Translations under genes and position numbers: made by a program
Origin: Roseovarius pacificus
GTDB lineage: Bacteria > Pseudomonadota > Alphaproteobacteria > Rhodobacterales > Rhodobacteraceae
Direction of reading: 5' to 3'
DNA: 64,000 nt
NCBI RefSeq assembly: GCF_900142665.1
Contig: NZ_FRBR01000001.1
Location: 1-64,000, forward strand
Shown: piece after piece, positions 37,799 to 48,742 of the stretch
Numbering within the stretch: position 1 is the stretch's first letter
Layout: each line of letters starts with the position of its first letter
Notes under the pieces: generated by a model
The model's input: the letters and a program-made list of their open reading frames with translations, nothing else
Databases searched by the model: none
Told to the model about the DNA's origin: nothing

Positions 37799-38514
37799 TG
37801 GCGAAACGACCGGACGGCAAGAACACCTCGGGGCGCGGGCAACGTGACCTGACGGTCAAGGTCAAGACGGCGCGGGGGCGTAAATCATCGTCGACACGAT
37901 GGCTGCAACGGCAGTTGAACGACCCTTATGTCAAGCGTGCACAGGCCGAAGGCTATCGCGGTCGCGCCGCGTTCAAGATCATGGAACTGGATGACAAATA
38001 CCGGTTCCTCGTTCCGGGCGCGCGTGTGGTTGATCTGGGCTGTGCGCCGGGGGGGTGGTGTCAGGTGGCGGTGCCGCGCGTGAACGCGCTCGGAGAAAAG
38101 CAGGGCAAGGCGCAAGGGCGCATTCTGGGGGTCGATCTGCAGGAGGTCGAACCGATCGCGGGTTGTGAAATCCACCAGCTCGATTTCATGGAGGACGATG
38201 CCGACGAGAAGGTCAAGGCCTGGCTGGGCGGCAAGGCCGACGTGGTGATGAGCGATATGGCTGCCGCCAGTTCCGGGCACAAGCAAACCGATCACCTGCG
38301 GATCATCGCGCTGTGCGAGGCGGCGGCCTATCTGGCATTCGACGTGCTGGAAGAGGGCGGCACCTTCGTATCCAAGGTACTGGCGGGCGGGGCCGAGGGC
38401 GAGTTGCAAAAACTGTTAAAACAACGGTTTGCCAAGGTGGCCAACGTCAAACCGCCCGCATCACGGCCCGACAGTTCCGAAAAATTCGTGGTCGCCACCG
38501 GGTTCCGGGGCTGA
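37798..38514 (+). CDS. rlmE: 23S rRNA (uridine-2'-O-)-methyltransferase RlmE (FtsJ)
   Basis: The 238-residue FtsJ-family SAM methyltransferase modifies U2552 of 23S rRNA. The SAM motif is [15 protein letters not shown]. The K-D-K-E tetrad is recognisable as the Lys in [13 protein letters not shown], the Asp in VVMSDMAA, the Lys in [12 protein letters not shown] and a Glu near the C-terminus ([13 protein letters not shown]). A Lys/Arg-rich N-terminal extension of about 40 residues is typical of alphaproteobacterial members. It is translationally coupled to ppx. Confidence 0.93.
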   Translation: MAKRPDGKNTSGRGQRDLTVKVKTARGRKSSSTRWLQRQLNDPYVKRAQAEGYRGRAAFKIMELDDKYRFLVPGARVVDLGCAPGGWCQVAVPRVNALGEKQGKAQGRILGVDLQEVEPIAGCEIHQLDFMEDDADEKVKAWLGGKADVVMSDMAAASSGHKQTDHLRIIALCEAAAYLAFDVLEEGGTFVSKVLAGGAEGELQKLLKQRFAKVANVKPPASRPDSSEKFVVATGFRG

Positions 38515-38529
38515 CATCGTCCGCATTCC

Positions 38530-38736
38530 TTATGTGATCGGCGATTGGTCATGCCTGATCGTCAGAGAGCGTACCGCGTCTGCCAGAAATGCCTGCCGTT
38601 CCTGCATCTCGCTCAATGTCCTGTGCTGACCGAGGATCAGCCGCGACTGGACATCCCGCGCCATGTTGCGCTGACGGATCAGTTCGAACAGCCGCTCATG
38701 GCGGGCTGGAAAGACAGGATGTCCGGGTCGGGTCAT
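38530..38736 (-). CDS. Small hypothetical protein
   Basis: This 68-residue, charged reading frame starts at ATG 38736 with AAGGTGG about 5 bp upstream. It contains HERLFELIRQRNMARDVQSR and LSEMQERQAFLADAVRSL, which look like two amphipathic helices. No family is recognised. It fills the gap between rlmE and tRNA-Ser on the opposite strand. It could be a small regulatory protein or chance coding. Confidence 0.4.
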   Translation of the reverse strand: MTRPGHPVFPARHERLFELIRQRNMARDVQSRLILGQHRTLSEMQERQAFLADAVRSLTIRHDQSPIT

Positions 38737-38895
38737 GGTTGCCACCTTTCGCAGCAAGGATGCAACATGACCTTTGACAAAGCATTAAGGCCAGAGCGGT
38801 GCGAAATTATAGCCCAAGCATGGCAAATCGGGGGTCATTGCCGGCAGCGCAATGCATGATATGGAATGCCATCGACAATCCGGAAGCCGGATAAA

Positions 38896-38985
38896 TGGCG
38901 GAGAGACAGGGATTCGAACCCTGGGATCCCGTGAAGGATCAACGGTTTTCGAGACCGCCCCGTTCGACCACTCCGGCACCTCTCC
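38896..38985 (-). tRNA. tRNA-Ser (anticodon CGA)
   Basis: On the minus strand the sequence begins GGAGAGGTGCCGGAGTGG and folds into a class II tRNA. The 7-nt anticodon loop CTCGAAA is closed by GCGGT/ACCGT, a long variable arm spans GTTGATCCTTCACGGGATC, the T loop is GGTTCGAATCC, and the acceptor 3' strand ends TCTCTCC-G-CCA with CCA encoded. The anticodon CGA reads UCG serine codons. Confidence 0.96.
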
Positions 38986-39104
38986 GCGGGGGTCTGGAGG
39001 CTGCGTTTAATTTCCTTTCGCGGCGATGACAAGGGGGGTTTTGCATTGTTTATGCGTCGTTTTCACCTAGGTTGGAAAAAGGCCCTGCAGAGAAAGGAGC
39101 GCGC

Positions 39105-39962
39105 ATGACAGTCCTGACCCAATCAGCAGCAGTCGCAATGCGCCCGGTACGGCTGATACTGGCGATCCTTGCCCTTACAGTTGCGGCGTTCCCGGCCAGG
39201 GCTGTCGATCGCGACAGGTTGCAGGCGTTTCTGGAGGTAACGGGATTCGGTGTTGCGCTGGATAGTATCGCCCTGTCTGCAACCGATGCGCCGCAGATGC
39301 TTGGTATGCAGGCCAGTGATTTCGGAACCGAATGGCGCCACGCGGCGGAAGACGTGTTTGACACCGAAGGGATGCGTGAGACTGCGTTGGTTATTCTGGA
39401 ACAAACCCTGAGCGACGAACTGCTGACCCATGCCGCTGCGTTCTATGCCTCGCCGCTCGGGCAGCGTCTGGTCGAGGTCGAGAACGACTCGCACATGACC
39501 GAGGATGATGCCGCCAAGGCCGAGCGGGGCGAGGCGCTGATCGGTGAGATGGTGGAACGGGGCGACCAAAGGATTGATGTGCTGCGCGGATTGACCACTG
39601 CGGTGAATGGCGATGACGTGGCTGTGCGGGCCGTTCAGGAAGTGCAGATGCGCTTTCTGATGGCGGCGTCTCATGCCGGGGTTCTGGAAAACGAACTGGA
39701 CGAGGGTGCGCTGCGCGCCCTGATGCGCGCCAACGAGGCCGATCTGCGCGTTTCGTTGAGTAAATCCGCCTTGTCCGGAGCCGCTTATACGTATCGTGAT
39801 ATTTCCAATGACGATCTGGTCGCGTATCTTGAGGCACTGAAAGAGCCGCAGATGCAACGGGTCTATGAATTGATGAACGCCGTCCAGTATGAAATCATGG
39901 CCAGCCGGTTCGAGGTATTGGCCGTGCGCATGGCCACTCTGAACCGGGGACAGGACCTATGA
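39105..39962 (+). CDS. DUF2059 domain exported protein
   Basis: The 285-residue protein has a signal-like N-terminus (LILAILALTVAAFPARA) and a helical DUF2059-type body (residues about 100-155: ETALVILEQTLSDELLTHAAAFYASPLGQRLVEVE). DUF2059 proteins are periplasmic and of unknown function. ATG 39105 has GGAG 5 bp upstream. It overlaps the next, related gene by 4 bp (ATGA), so the pair is co-translated. Confidence 0.75.
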   Translation: MTVLTQSAAVAMRPVRLILAILALTVAAFPARAVDRDRLQAFLEVTGFGVALDSIALSATDAPQMLGMQASDFGTEWRHAAEDVFDTEGMRETALVILEQTLSDELLTHAAAFYASPLGQRLVEVENDSHMTEDDAAKAERGEALIGEMVERGDQRIDVLRGLTTAVNGDDVAVRAVQEVQMRFLMAASHAGVLENELDEGALRALMRANEADLRVSLSKSALSGAAYTYRDISNDDLVAYLEALKEPQMQRVYELMNAVQYEIMASRFEVLAVRMATLNRGQDL

Positions 39963-40798
39963 TCAGGCGGGCGGCCTCGCTGATGCTGAGCGCCATGCTT
40001 GGCGGTTGGCTTCTGCTGGCCGGCTCTGCCACGGCTGACGAAACGCAGGCGCAATTCGAGGCGCTGCTGAACGCCCTGCAAATCGAGGAAACCGTGCATG
40101 TCATGCACGACGAGGGTGTGGCATATGGCAAGGAGGTCGGTGCCGACATGTTGCCCGATGCCGATGCGGTTAGCTGGCAGAGGGTCGTGAACCGCATCCA
40201 CGACGCGGATACGATGCGTGCGCTTGTCGAACAGGGATTTGCCGATGCGCTGGCCGGCGAAGACCTGACGCCGATGCTGGACTTTCTGCAAACTCCGCGC
40301 GGGCAGAATATCGTCGGGCTGGAAATTGCCGCGCGGCGGGCATTTCTGGACAGCGTGGTGGAAGAAGCCGCACGCGATCGCCTGGAACAGCGCCGCGACG
40401 AAAATGCGCCGGTGCTGGATCAGATCGCGCAATTGATCCACGACAGCGACCTGATCGAGCGAAATGTCACCGGAGCGCTGAACTCGAACCTGATGTTTTA
40501 TAACGGGCTGGTGGACGGTGGGGCACTGGAGATGTCGCAGGACGATATCCTGTCCGATGTCTGGAGCCAGGAAGACACCGTTCGCGAAGATGCGCGCAAC
40601 TGGATGAATGCCTTTCTTCTCATGGCCTACGAGCCTTTGGCGCCAGAGGATTTGCAAGCCTATGTCGAATTTTACCGTACTCCGGCCGGGCGTGTTTTGA
40701 ATCGGGCGATGTTCGACGCGTTCAATCGCATGTACGAAGAGTTGTCCTATATTCTGGGCCGCGCCGTGGCCCGGCATATGCAAAGCGAAAAACTCTGA
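39959..40798 (+). CDS. DUF2059 domain exported protein, second of a pair
   Basis: The 279-residue protein has an N-terminal signal (MLGGWLLLAGSATA) and a C-terminal DUF2059-type segment (YEPLAPEDLQAYVEFYRTPA, then GRVLNRAMFDAFNRMYEEL), with a second similar helical stretch around residues 80-125 (TPMLDFLQTPRGQNIVGLE). It is a diverged paralogue of the preceding gene, start-stop overlapped with it. The function is unknown; I infer a periplasmic hetero- or homo-oligomeric helical protein. Confidence 0.75.
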   Translation: MIRRAASLMLSAMLGGWLLLAGSATADETQAQFEALLNALQIEETVHVMHDEGVAYGKEVGADMLPDADAVSWQRVVNRIHDADTMRALVEQGFADALAGEDLTPMLDFLQTPRGQNIVGLEIAARRAFLDSVVEEAARDRLEQRRDENAPVLDQIAQLIHDSDLIERNVTGALNSNLMFYNGLVDGGALEMSQDDILSDVWSQEDTVREDARNWMNAFLLMAYEPLAPEDLQAYVEFYRTPAGRVLNRAMFDAFNRMYEELSYILGRAVARHMQSEKL

Positions 40799-40818
40799 CG
40801 ATTAAGGGGATCGGCCCC

Positions 40819-40847
40819 TTGACTTCGAGCTCGATCTTTTGAATAAG
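40819..40847 (+). promoter_or_regulatory. Promoter candidate for rplU-rpmA
   Basis: TTGACT, a 17-bp spacer and AATAAG lie about 145 bp upstream of rplU. The -35 is good for an alphaproteobacterial housekeeping promoter; the -10 is weak. The long leader (about 40855-40992) contains GC-rich dyads (e.g. GCAGGATATCCTGC) and could carry ribosomal-protein autoregulation, but no known leader motif is recognised. Confidence 0.4.
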
Positions 40848-40992
40848 CGCGCATCCCGGCAGGATATCCTGCGCGGGAGGTGTAACTATCGCCTGGAATG
40901 AAGGGCGCGCAGTTCGAGGTGGCCAGGGGGCCGGAAACACCCGCGAGGGACGCGGGCGACCACAGAACGCGGCAATGGAAAAGGAAATGCAG

Positions 40993-41655
40993 ATGTTTGC
41001 GGTTCTCAAAACCGGTGGCAAGCAGTACAAGGTGCAGTCGGGTGACGTTCTGCGCGTTGAGAAGCTGGCAGCCGATGCCGGTGAAAAAGTTCAGTTCAAC
41101 GAAGTTCTGATACTGGGCGGTGACAAGCCGGTAATCGGCGCGCCCTTCGTTGAAGGTGCGGCCGTTCAGGCCGAGGTGGTCGACCAGATCAAGGGTGACA
41201 AGGTCATCAAGTTCGTCAAGCGTCGCCGCAAGCATGGCTCCAAGCGCACAGTGGGCCACCGTCAGCAGCTGACGCTGTTGCGTGTGACCGAGATTCTGGA
41301 AAAAGGTGGCGACAAGTCGGGCGTCAAGGCCGCTGTCGGTGCCGGGTCGGTCGCTGCCGTGGCCGCCGGTGCTGTCGAAGCCAAGAAAGCCGAGCCGAAA
41401 AAGGCCGAAGCCAAGAAAGACGCGCCCAAGAAAGCCGCCAAGAAGGCCGATGCCGCTGGTGACGACCTGAAACAGCTGTCGGGCGTAGGCCCCGCGCTGG
41501 AGAAAAAACTGCACGAAGCCGGTGTCACCACCTTCGCGCAGATCGCAGCATGGACCGAAGCGGACATTGCTGATATGGATGAAAAGCTGTCCTTCAAAGG
41601 CCGGATCGAGCGTGAAGGCTGGGTCGATCAGGCCAAAGAACTGGTCAAGGGCTAA
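40993..41655 (+). CDS. rplU: 50S ribosomal protein L21 with C-terminal helix-hairpin-helix extension
   Basis: The 220-residue protein has residues 1-103 matching L21 (MFAVLKTGGKQYKVQSGD, then VKRRRKHGSKRTVGHRQQLT). A low-complexity Lys/Ala linker (about 112-156) leads to a C-terminal domain with a helix-hairpin-helix (LSGVGPALEKKLHEAGV, 162-178). Ordinary L21 is about 103 residues. ATG 40993 is preceded by AAGGAAA. The tail occurs in other Rhodobacterales; its job is not known to me, possibly extra rRNA or DNA contact. rpmA follows by 14 bp. Confidence 0.93.
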   Translation: MFAVLKTGGKQYKVQSGDVLRVEKLAADAGEKVQFNEVLILGGDKPVIGAPFVEGAAVQAEVVDQIKGDKVIKFVKRRRKHGSKRTVGHRQQLTLLRVTEILEKGGDKSGVKAAVGAGSVAAVAAGAVEAKKAEPKKAEAKKDAPKKAAKKADAAGDDLKQLSGVGPALEKKLHEAGVTTFAQIAAWTEADIADMDEKLSFKGRIEREGWVDQAKELVKG

Positions 41656-41669
41656 AGGAGTAACACGAT

Positions 41670-41939
41670 ATGGCACACAAGAAAGCAGGCGGTTCCTCCC
41701 GTAACGGTCGCGACTCAGCGGGTCGCCGCCTTGGCGTCAAGAAATATGGCGGCGAAGCCGTCATTCCCGGCAACATCATCGTGCGTCAGCGCGGCAACAA
41801 GTTCTGGCCCGGTGCCAATGTTGGCCAGGGCAGGGACCACACGTTGTTCGCCACCGTCGAAGGTGCTGTGAAATTCCACAAAGGCCTCAAGGGCCGCACC
41901 TTCATTTCGGTCATGCCAGCGGCAGAGGCCGCCGAGTAA
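41670..41939 (+). CDS. rpmA: 50S ribosomal protein L27
   Basis: The 89-residue protein is of canonical length and begins [20 protein letters not shown], with the conserved VKKYGGE and GNIIVRQRG segments. The flexible N-terminus reaches the peptidyl-transferase centre. It is co-transcribed with rplU and ends before a clear terminator. Confidence 0.97.
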   Translation: MAHKKAGGSSRNGRDSAGRRLGVKKYGGEAVIPGNIIVRQRGNKFWPGANVGQGRDHTLFATVEGAVKFHKGLKGRTFISVMPAAEAAE

Positions 41940-41966
41940 GCCGACCGTACAGGGTTAGAAATCCAG

Positions 41967-41995
41967 GGGATCGGCGGAAACGCCGGTCCCTTTTT
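41967..41995 (+). terminator. Rho-independent terminator after rpmA
   Basis: GGGATCGGCG pairs with CGCCGGTCCC (one T-G wobble) around a stable GAAA tetraloop and is followed directly by five T. Confidence 0.92.
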
Positions 41996-42109
41996 CGTTG
42001 TTTGGGCAATCGGGCGCATCGCCTGACGATTGACGGACCGCGCTTGAAGAGGAGACAGGCCAGTCCCAAGTGATCATTGTTCATCCGTATCGCCAGGAGG
42101 AGAAGGCGA

Positions 42110-42649
42110 ATGTTACATGACCCCATCGTTAATCGGCCCGTGATCGAGGCAGACAGGTTCGACCTGCGCCCGTTGCGCGTCTCGGATGCCGGTTTGATCG
42201 AATTTTATACCGGTGACGAACGCGTCGCAAAGGCAACGACCTCGATCCCCCATCCCTTGCCACCGGGTACGACTGAGGCGTTCGTTGCGCGTGTTTGCGA
42301 CGATGCAAACGATGAATATGTCTGGGCGATGGACGGCACGAAAGCAGGCGGTCCCGAACTGATGGGCGTGATCAGCCTTGACCGGATGGATCGCAACCAG
42401 TGTGAAATCGGGTATTGGGTGGCCCCGGCCTATTGGAACTCGGGCGTGGCGTCGAGCGCGGTAGCGGCCTTGATCGGTGCCAATCCGTTGGAATGCCGGA
42501 CCTTCTTTGCCACCGTGTTTCAGGACAATGCGGCTTCGGCGCGGGTGTTGACCAACAACGGATTCCAGTATCTCGGGGACGCGGAATCGTTCAGTGTGGC
42601 GCGCAATGCAAAGGTCGCCACCTGGACCTACAGCCTCAAAATGGATTGA
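42110..42649 (+). CDS. GNAT-family acetyltransferase (RimJ/RimL-like)
   Basis: The 179-residue N-acetyltransferase has residues 12-30 DRFDLRPLRVSD, central MGVISLDRMDRNQCEIGYWVAPAYWNSG and a C-terminal acyl-CoA site (NAASARVLTNNGFQY). This subtype acetylates ribosomal-protein N-termini or small amines. ATG 42110 has a strong GGAGGAGAAGG upstream. It sits between rpmA and obgE, a position commonly occupied by such a gene in this order; the substrate is unknown. Confidence 0.85.
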   Translation: MLHDPIVNRPVIEADRFDLRPLRVSDAGLIEFYTGDERVAKATTSIPHPLPPGTTEAFVARVCDDANDEYVWAMDGTKAGGPELMGVISLDRMDRNQCEIGYWVAPAYWNSGVASSAVAALIGANPLECRTFFATVFQDNAASARVLTNNGFQYLGDAESFSVARNAKVATWTYSLKMD

Positions 42650-42671
42650 GCCGGGTGAGACCTTTGCTTAA

Positions 42672-44812
<2,141 letters not shown>

Positions 44813-44859
44813 ACCACCTCCGAAAACAGACTGAAGCCGACTTTCAAGGATATGACCCG

Positions 44860-46125
44860 ATGAGCGATACAGATAACATTCCCGCCCTGATGGCCGATAT
44901 CGGTGCCCGTGCCAAAGCCGCAGCGGCAGAGCTGGCTGTTGCCACGTCGGAAAGCAAGGCGCAGGCGTTGCAGAGCGCCGCCGAGTCCGTCTGGGCTCGC
45001 CGTGCCGAGATCATCGAGGCGAACGAAAAGGATCTCGCCTATGGTCGCGACAAGGGACTGACCGAGGCGATGATGGATCGCCTGCTTTTGACCGAGGATC
45101 GGATCAGGGGGGTTGTTGACGGGCTGCGTGCCGTGGCCGCGCAACCCGACCCGGTGGGCGAGGTCATGGCCGAATGGGACATGGAGTCGGGCCTTCATAT
45201 CCGCCGGGTGCGCACGCCTATCGGGGTGATTGGCGTGATCTATGAGAGCCGCCCCAACGTCACGGCCGATGCCGGGGCGCTGTGCCTGAAATCGGGGAAC
45301 GCGGTGATCCTGCGGGGCGGATCGGAAAGCTTTCACTCCTCCGGGTCGATCCATGCCTGCCTTGTCGAAGGGTTGCGTGCCGCCGGTTTGCCCGAAGATG
45401 CGGTACAACTGGTGCCCACGCGGGACCGAGCCGCCGTGCAGGAAATGCTGACCATGGTGGACATGATTGACGTGATCGTTCCCCGTGGTGGCAAGGGGCT
45501 GGTCGGGCTGGTCCAGCGCGAGGCGCGCGTGCCCGTCTTTGCGCATCTCGAAGGGATCGTGCATATCTATATCGACCGCGAGGCCGACCCTGAAAAGGCG
45601 CTGAAGGTGGTGATGAACGCCAAGACCCGCCGCACCGGAATTTGTGGCGCGGTCGAATGCCTGCTGATTCATCATGACGTTGTGGATACGATCGGACAGG
45701 GGCTTCTGCGGGCATTGATCGACGCCGGTGTCGAGGTGCGGGCCGACGAAACCCTGCAAGTCATCCCCGGAACACACGCCGCGGGCGATGACGATTGGGG
45801 CAAGGAGTTTCTCGACAGTATTGTCGCCGCCCGGATGGTGGCGGATGAGGACGAGGCGATCGCGCATATCCGGCGTCATAGCTCGCATCATACCGATTGT
45901 ATCATCACCGAAGACGATCAGGCTGCATCGAAGTTCTTCAGGCAGTTGGACAGCGCGATCCTGATGCGCAATGCGTCGACCCAGTTCGCCGATGGTGGCG
46001 AATTCGGCATGGGCGCGGAAATCGGTATCGCCACGGGCAAGCTGCACGCGCGCGGCCCGGTGGGGGCGACGCAGCTGACGAGCTTCAAGTATCTGGTCGA
46101 GTCCGACGGCGCGATCCGCAGCTAA
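44860..46125 (+). CDS. proA: Gamma-glutamyl phosphate reductase
   Basis: The 421-residue aldehyde-dehydrogenase-fold enzyme makes glutamate 5-semialdehyde. [20 protein letters not shown], the catalytic Cys segment [19 protein letters not shown] and the C-terminal [20 protein letters not shown] are characteristic. It works with ProB, and ProC is encoded elsewhere. Its stop overlaps the stop of the convergent chpT by a few bases. Confidence 0.96.
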   Translation: MSDTDNIPALMADIGARAKAAAAELAVATSESKAQALQSAAESVWARRAEIIEANEKDLAYGRDKGLTEAMMDRLLLTEDRIRGVVDGLRAVAAQPDPVGEVMAEWDMESGLHIRRVRTPIGVIGVIYESRPNVTADAGALCLKSGNAVILRGGSESFHSSGSIHACLVEGLRAAGLPEDAVQLVPTRDRAAVQEMLTMVDMIDVIVPRGGKGLVGLVQREARVPVFAHLEGIVHIYIDREADPEKALKVVMNAKTRRTGICGAVECLLIHHDVVDTIGQGLLRALIDAGVEVRADETLQVIPGTHAAGDDDWGKEFLDSIVAARMVADEDEAIAHIRRHSSHHTDCIITEDDQAASKFFRQLDSAILMRNASTQFADGGEFGMGAEIGIATGKLHARGPVGATQLTSFKYLVESDGAIRS

Positions 46126-46727
46126 AAGGTAATTTCAGCGGTTTTGCCGGTGATCTGCACCTCACAGCGGCGACCCATCCGCCCGAGCAGTCGCGGCAGC
46201 AGCAGAAACTCGACGGCAGAGGGCGGCACGTCTTGCGCATCGGTCGTGGGATCGCCTTGCAACAAGGCCCAAAGGGCCGGGTCGGCGCCGAGCCTGTCGC
46301 TTTCGGCACGGATTTGAAACAGGCCCTCATGTATGCTCACACGTAGCTGCCCGCCAAAGGGCAACGCGTGTTCGGCGCAAAGCACCGCCAGAATCAGGGC
46401 CTTGGCCTGCACCCTGTCGAAATCCTGATCGGGGAAGGTCGCTATCCTGATCCGCCCGTTTTCGTAAAGTTTCGACAGAAGGCCTGTGATCTCATCACGG
46501 GCTACGCCTTGCCCGTCAGATGCCTGCCCGAAAGCCAGACGAAACAAGCGAATCCTGGCGTTGGTGGTGGCGGCGCTGTCGCGCAGAAGTTGCATTTCCG
46601 GTCCATCGGTCGTCCCCGCCATGCCCAGGAGTTCGATCCCGTTGCTGACAGCCCCTGCGGGGCTGATCAGGTCGTGGCAGATGCGTGACCCTACCAGTGC
46701 CGCTATCATGTCGCTATGATGGGTCAT
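46122..46727 (-). CDS. chpT: Histidine phosphotransferase ChpT (CtrA phosphorelay)
   Basis: The 201-residue protein has an HK-like dimerisation helix with the phospho-accepting His18 ([22 protein letters not shown]) and a degenerate ATPase-like C-terminal domain. ChpT carries phosphate from CckA to CtrA and CpdR. In Rhodobacterales this pathway controls motility, gene-transfer agents and other stationary-phase traits rather than being essential for the cell cycle. It overlaps convergent proA at the stop codons and faces a divergent DUF3553 gene. Confidence 0.88.
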   Translation of the reverse strand: MTHHSDMIAALVGSRICHDLISPAGAVSNGIELLGMAGTTDGPEMQLLRDSAATTNARIRLFRLAFGQASDGQGVARDEITGLLSKLYENGRIRIATFPDQDFDRVQAKALILAVLCAEHALPFGGQLRVSIHEGLFQIRAESDRLGADPALWALLQGDPTTDAQDVPPSAVEFLLLPRLLGRMGRRCEVQITGKTAEITF

Positions 46728-46754
46728 GTTTAACTCCCTAAGACAGGACAGGCG

Positions 46755-46937
46755 ATGTCAGACCTGAACGCGTTGCTGGAACCCGGTATGCTGGTGCGCC
46801 ACCCCGATCAGCCGGATTGGGGAACCGGGCAGGTTCAGTCCAATATTGGCAACAGGATTACCGTGAACTTTCAAGAGGTTGGAAAGGTCGTGATTGATGG
46901 TTCACGTATTGGACTTGTTCCCGTGATTGATCCATAA
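46755..46937 (+). CDS. DUF3553 domain protein
   Basis: The 60-residue protein carries the DUF3553 pattern: LEPGMLVRHPDQPDWGTGQV, then QSNIGNRITVNFQEVGKVVI. It resembles the small beta-barrel domain also found near the C-terminus of some UvrD/Rep-type helicases. It is the first plus-strand gene after chpT, divergent from it by 27 bp. The function is unknown. Confidence 0.8.
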   Translation: MSDLNALLEPGMLVRHPDQPDWGTGQVQSNIGNRITVNFQEVGKVVIDGSRIGLVPVIDP

Positions 46938-47055
46938 TTTTGGTTATCAAACGGTTAACGAGCCTTGGGGGTGATCGCCACTTTTTCAGACCGTTGCCTT
47001 TGCGGCGCAGCTTTCCTACAACCCCGGCACAACGCGCAAGGACATTCAGACGCCC

Positions 47056-47826
47056 ATGAGCCCGGACAACCCCCCGCAATTCCGCGTCAAACTGGCGGCC
47101 GCCGCTGATGAACTGCAAGCAGCGCAGCGTTTGCGCTATGACGTGTTCATCAAGGAACTGGGCGGCAGCGGGCCGATGGTCGATCACGACGCGCGGCTGG
47201 AGCAGGATCGTTTCGATCCGTTTTTCGATCATCTGCTGTTGCTCGACGATGCCGCCGATGGCGCGGTGGTGGGTGTGTACCGCCTGCTGCGCGACGATCA
47301 GGCGGCCCATGCCGGGCAGTTCTATTCCGAGGACGAGTATGATCTTTCCGCTCTAAGGCATTGTAATAGAAAGGTTATGGAGCTTGGCCGCTCATGCCTT
47401 CATCCCGATTATCGTGGCGGGGCCGGTCTTTATCACCTGTGGAGCGCATTGGCCGCATATATCGCGGAACATGAGGTGGAAATCCTGTTCGGAGTCGCCA
47501 GTTTTCATGGCACCAACCCGCAGGATCTGGCGCAACCGTTGTCGCTGCTCCATCATCGGCATCTGGCGCCCGAGGCGTTGCGGGTGCGCGCGCAGGCGGC
47601 GCATTATCAGACGATGAACCTGATTCCAGAGGAAAAACTGGATCGGCGGGCGGCGATGTTGCAGGTGCCGCCGTTGATCAAGGCCTACCTGCGGCTTGGC
47701 GGATTCGTCGGGGACGGGGCCTTTGTCGATCGGGCATTCAATACCACGGATGTTTGCCTTGTCGTGGATACAAGCGATATGAGCGAAAAGCAAAAATCAA
47801 TTTATTCCAAAGGTGTTACAGGGTGA
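47056..47826 (+). CDS. olsB: L-ornithine N(alpha)-acyltransferase OlsB
   Basis: The 256-residue GNAT-like acyltransferase makes lyso-ornithine lipid from ornithine and a 3-hydroxyacyl-ACP. The typical start of the domain is AADELQAAQRLRYDVFIKELG, with VGVYRLLRDDQA, MELGRSCLHPDYRGG and SFHGTNPQDL following. It overlaps olsA by 4 bp (GTGA). Ornithine lipids are phosphate-free membrane lipids common in marine roseobacters, useful under phosphate limitation. Confidence 0.9.
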   Translation: MSPDNPPQFRVKLAAAADELQAAQRLRYDVFIKELGGSGPMVDHDARLEQDRFDPFFDHLLLLDDAADGAVVGVYRLLRDDQAAHAGQFYSEDEYDLSALRHCNRKVMELGRSCLHPDYRGGAGLYHLWSALAAYIAEHEVEILFGVASFHGTNPQDLAQPLSLLHHRHLAPEALRVRAQAAHYQTMNLIPEEKLDRRAAMLQVPPLIKAYLRLGGFVGDGAFVDRAFNTTDVCLVVDTSDMSEKQKSIYSKGVTG

Positions 47827-48656
47827 ACTTCATCTGGAATTCGGGGGATGTTCCACCCGATGACCCGATCCCGCCCTTGGGGTGGGTATATGTGGTGTTG
47901 AGGGGCGGGATACTGAGTTTCGTATTGACCTCGGGTGTGGTGGCCACGGTGCTGCTGCGCGGGCCTGAGCGGGTGTTGTATGGGTTGCATCGGCCGTGGA
48001 CGCCGTTCATCACGCAATGGGTTTGCCGTATCGCGTTCATGGTCCTGGGAATGCGGTTTGAAAGCCGTGGAACGCCCATGAAAACCGCTGGAGCAGTGGT
48101 GTCTAACCATGCGTCATGGCTGGATATTTTTGCTCTCAACGCGCGCAAGAGAATCTATTTCGTTTCCAAATCCGAGGTGGCCGGGTGGCCGGGGATCGGG
48201 ACGTTGGCGAGGATTACGGGGACCGTGTTCATCAACCGCGATCCGCGGGAGGCGAAGCGGCAGAAGGACATGTTCGAATCCCGGTTGCTGGCGGGGCATA
48301 AACTGCTGTTTTTTCCCGAGGGAACATCGACCGACAATATGCGGGTTTTACCTTTTAAATCAGCACTTTTTCAGGCGTTCTTCACGCCCGATCTGAGGCA
48401 TGAAATGTATATACAACCGGTCAGTCTGATCTATACCGCGCCGGAGGGGGCGGATGCGCGGTTTTACGGGTGGTGGGGCGATATGGAGTTTGGGCCGCAT
48501 TTGTTGCGGGTGCTGGCCTCGGCCCGACAGGGTGGGGTCAAAGTCGTTTACCATCCCCCTGAAAAGGTTGACGAATTCGCCAGCCGCAAGGATCTGGCGG
48601 CGCATGTGGAGCGGGTTGTGCGGCAAGGTATGCCGCCGGAGCGGCGGATGAGCTGA
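47823..48656 (+). CDS. olsA: Lyso-ornithine lipid O-acyltransferase OlsA (PlsC family)
   Basis: The 277-residue 1-acyl-glycerol-phosphate acyltransferase family protein has a membrane helix near residue 25-45, NHASWLDIFAL (H-x4-D catalytic motif) and FFPEGTSTDN. It adds the second acyl chain to the OlsB product. The GTG start at 47823 forms GTGA with the olsB stop; an upstream in-frame start lies within olsB and was rejected. Confidence 0.9.
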   Translation: MNFIWNSGDVPPDDPIPPLGWVYVVLRGGILSFVLTSGVVATVLLRGPERVLYGLHRPWTPFITQWVCRIAFMVLGMRFESRGTPMKTAGAVVSNHASWLDIFALNARKRIYFVSKSEVAGWPGIGTLARITGTVFINRDPREAKRQKDMFESRLLAGHKLLFFPEGTSTDNMRVLPFKSALFQAFFTPDLRHEMYIQPVSLIYTAPEGADARFYGWWGDMEFGPHLLRVLASARQGGVKVVYHPPEKVDEFASRKDLAAHVERVVRQGMPPERRMS

Positions 48657-48657
48657 G

Positions 48658-48700
48658 TTTCGTACGTTTTGTACGAAGTGTACGCGGGTTTTGTACGAAA
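48658..48700. repeat. Cluster of GTACGA inverted and direct motifs
   Basis: Between olsA and the convergent thiE-like gene, TTTCGTAC-GTTTT-GTACGAA is a perfect 7-bp hairpin, followed by GTGTACGC and a third GTACGAAA. The first and last arms can also pair with each other. It may act as a weak bidirectional terminator or a protein-binding array. Confidence 0.5.
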
Positions 48701-48742
48701 TCAGACCCGCCAGCCGGAACCTGTGTCCATCAGGGACGCAAC

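Noticed and set aside
38545..38859. 104-codon plus-strand frame between rlmE and the tRNA
   Set aside because: It lacks a ribosome-binding site and recognisable features; the opposite-strand 68-codon frame has the better start.
40855..40992. Named ribosomal leader RNA upstream of rplU
   Set aside because: GC-rich dyads are present but no known leader consensus could be matched by eye.
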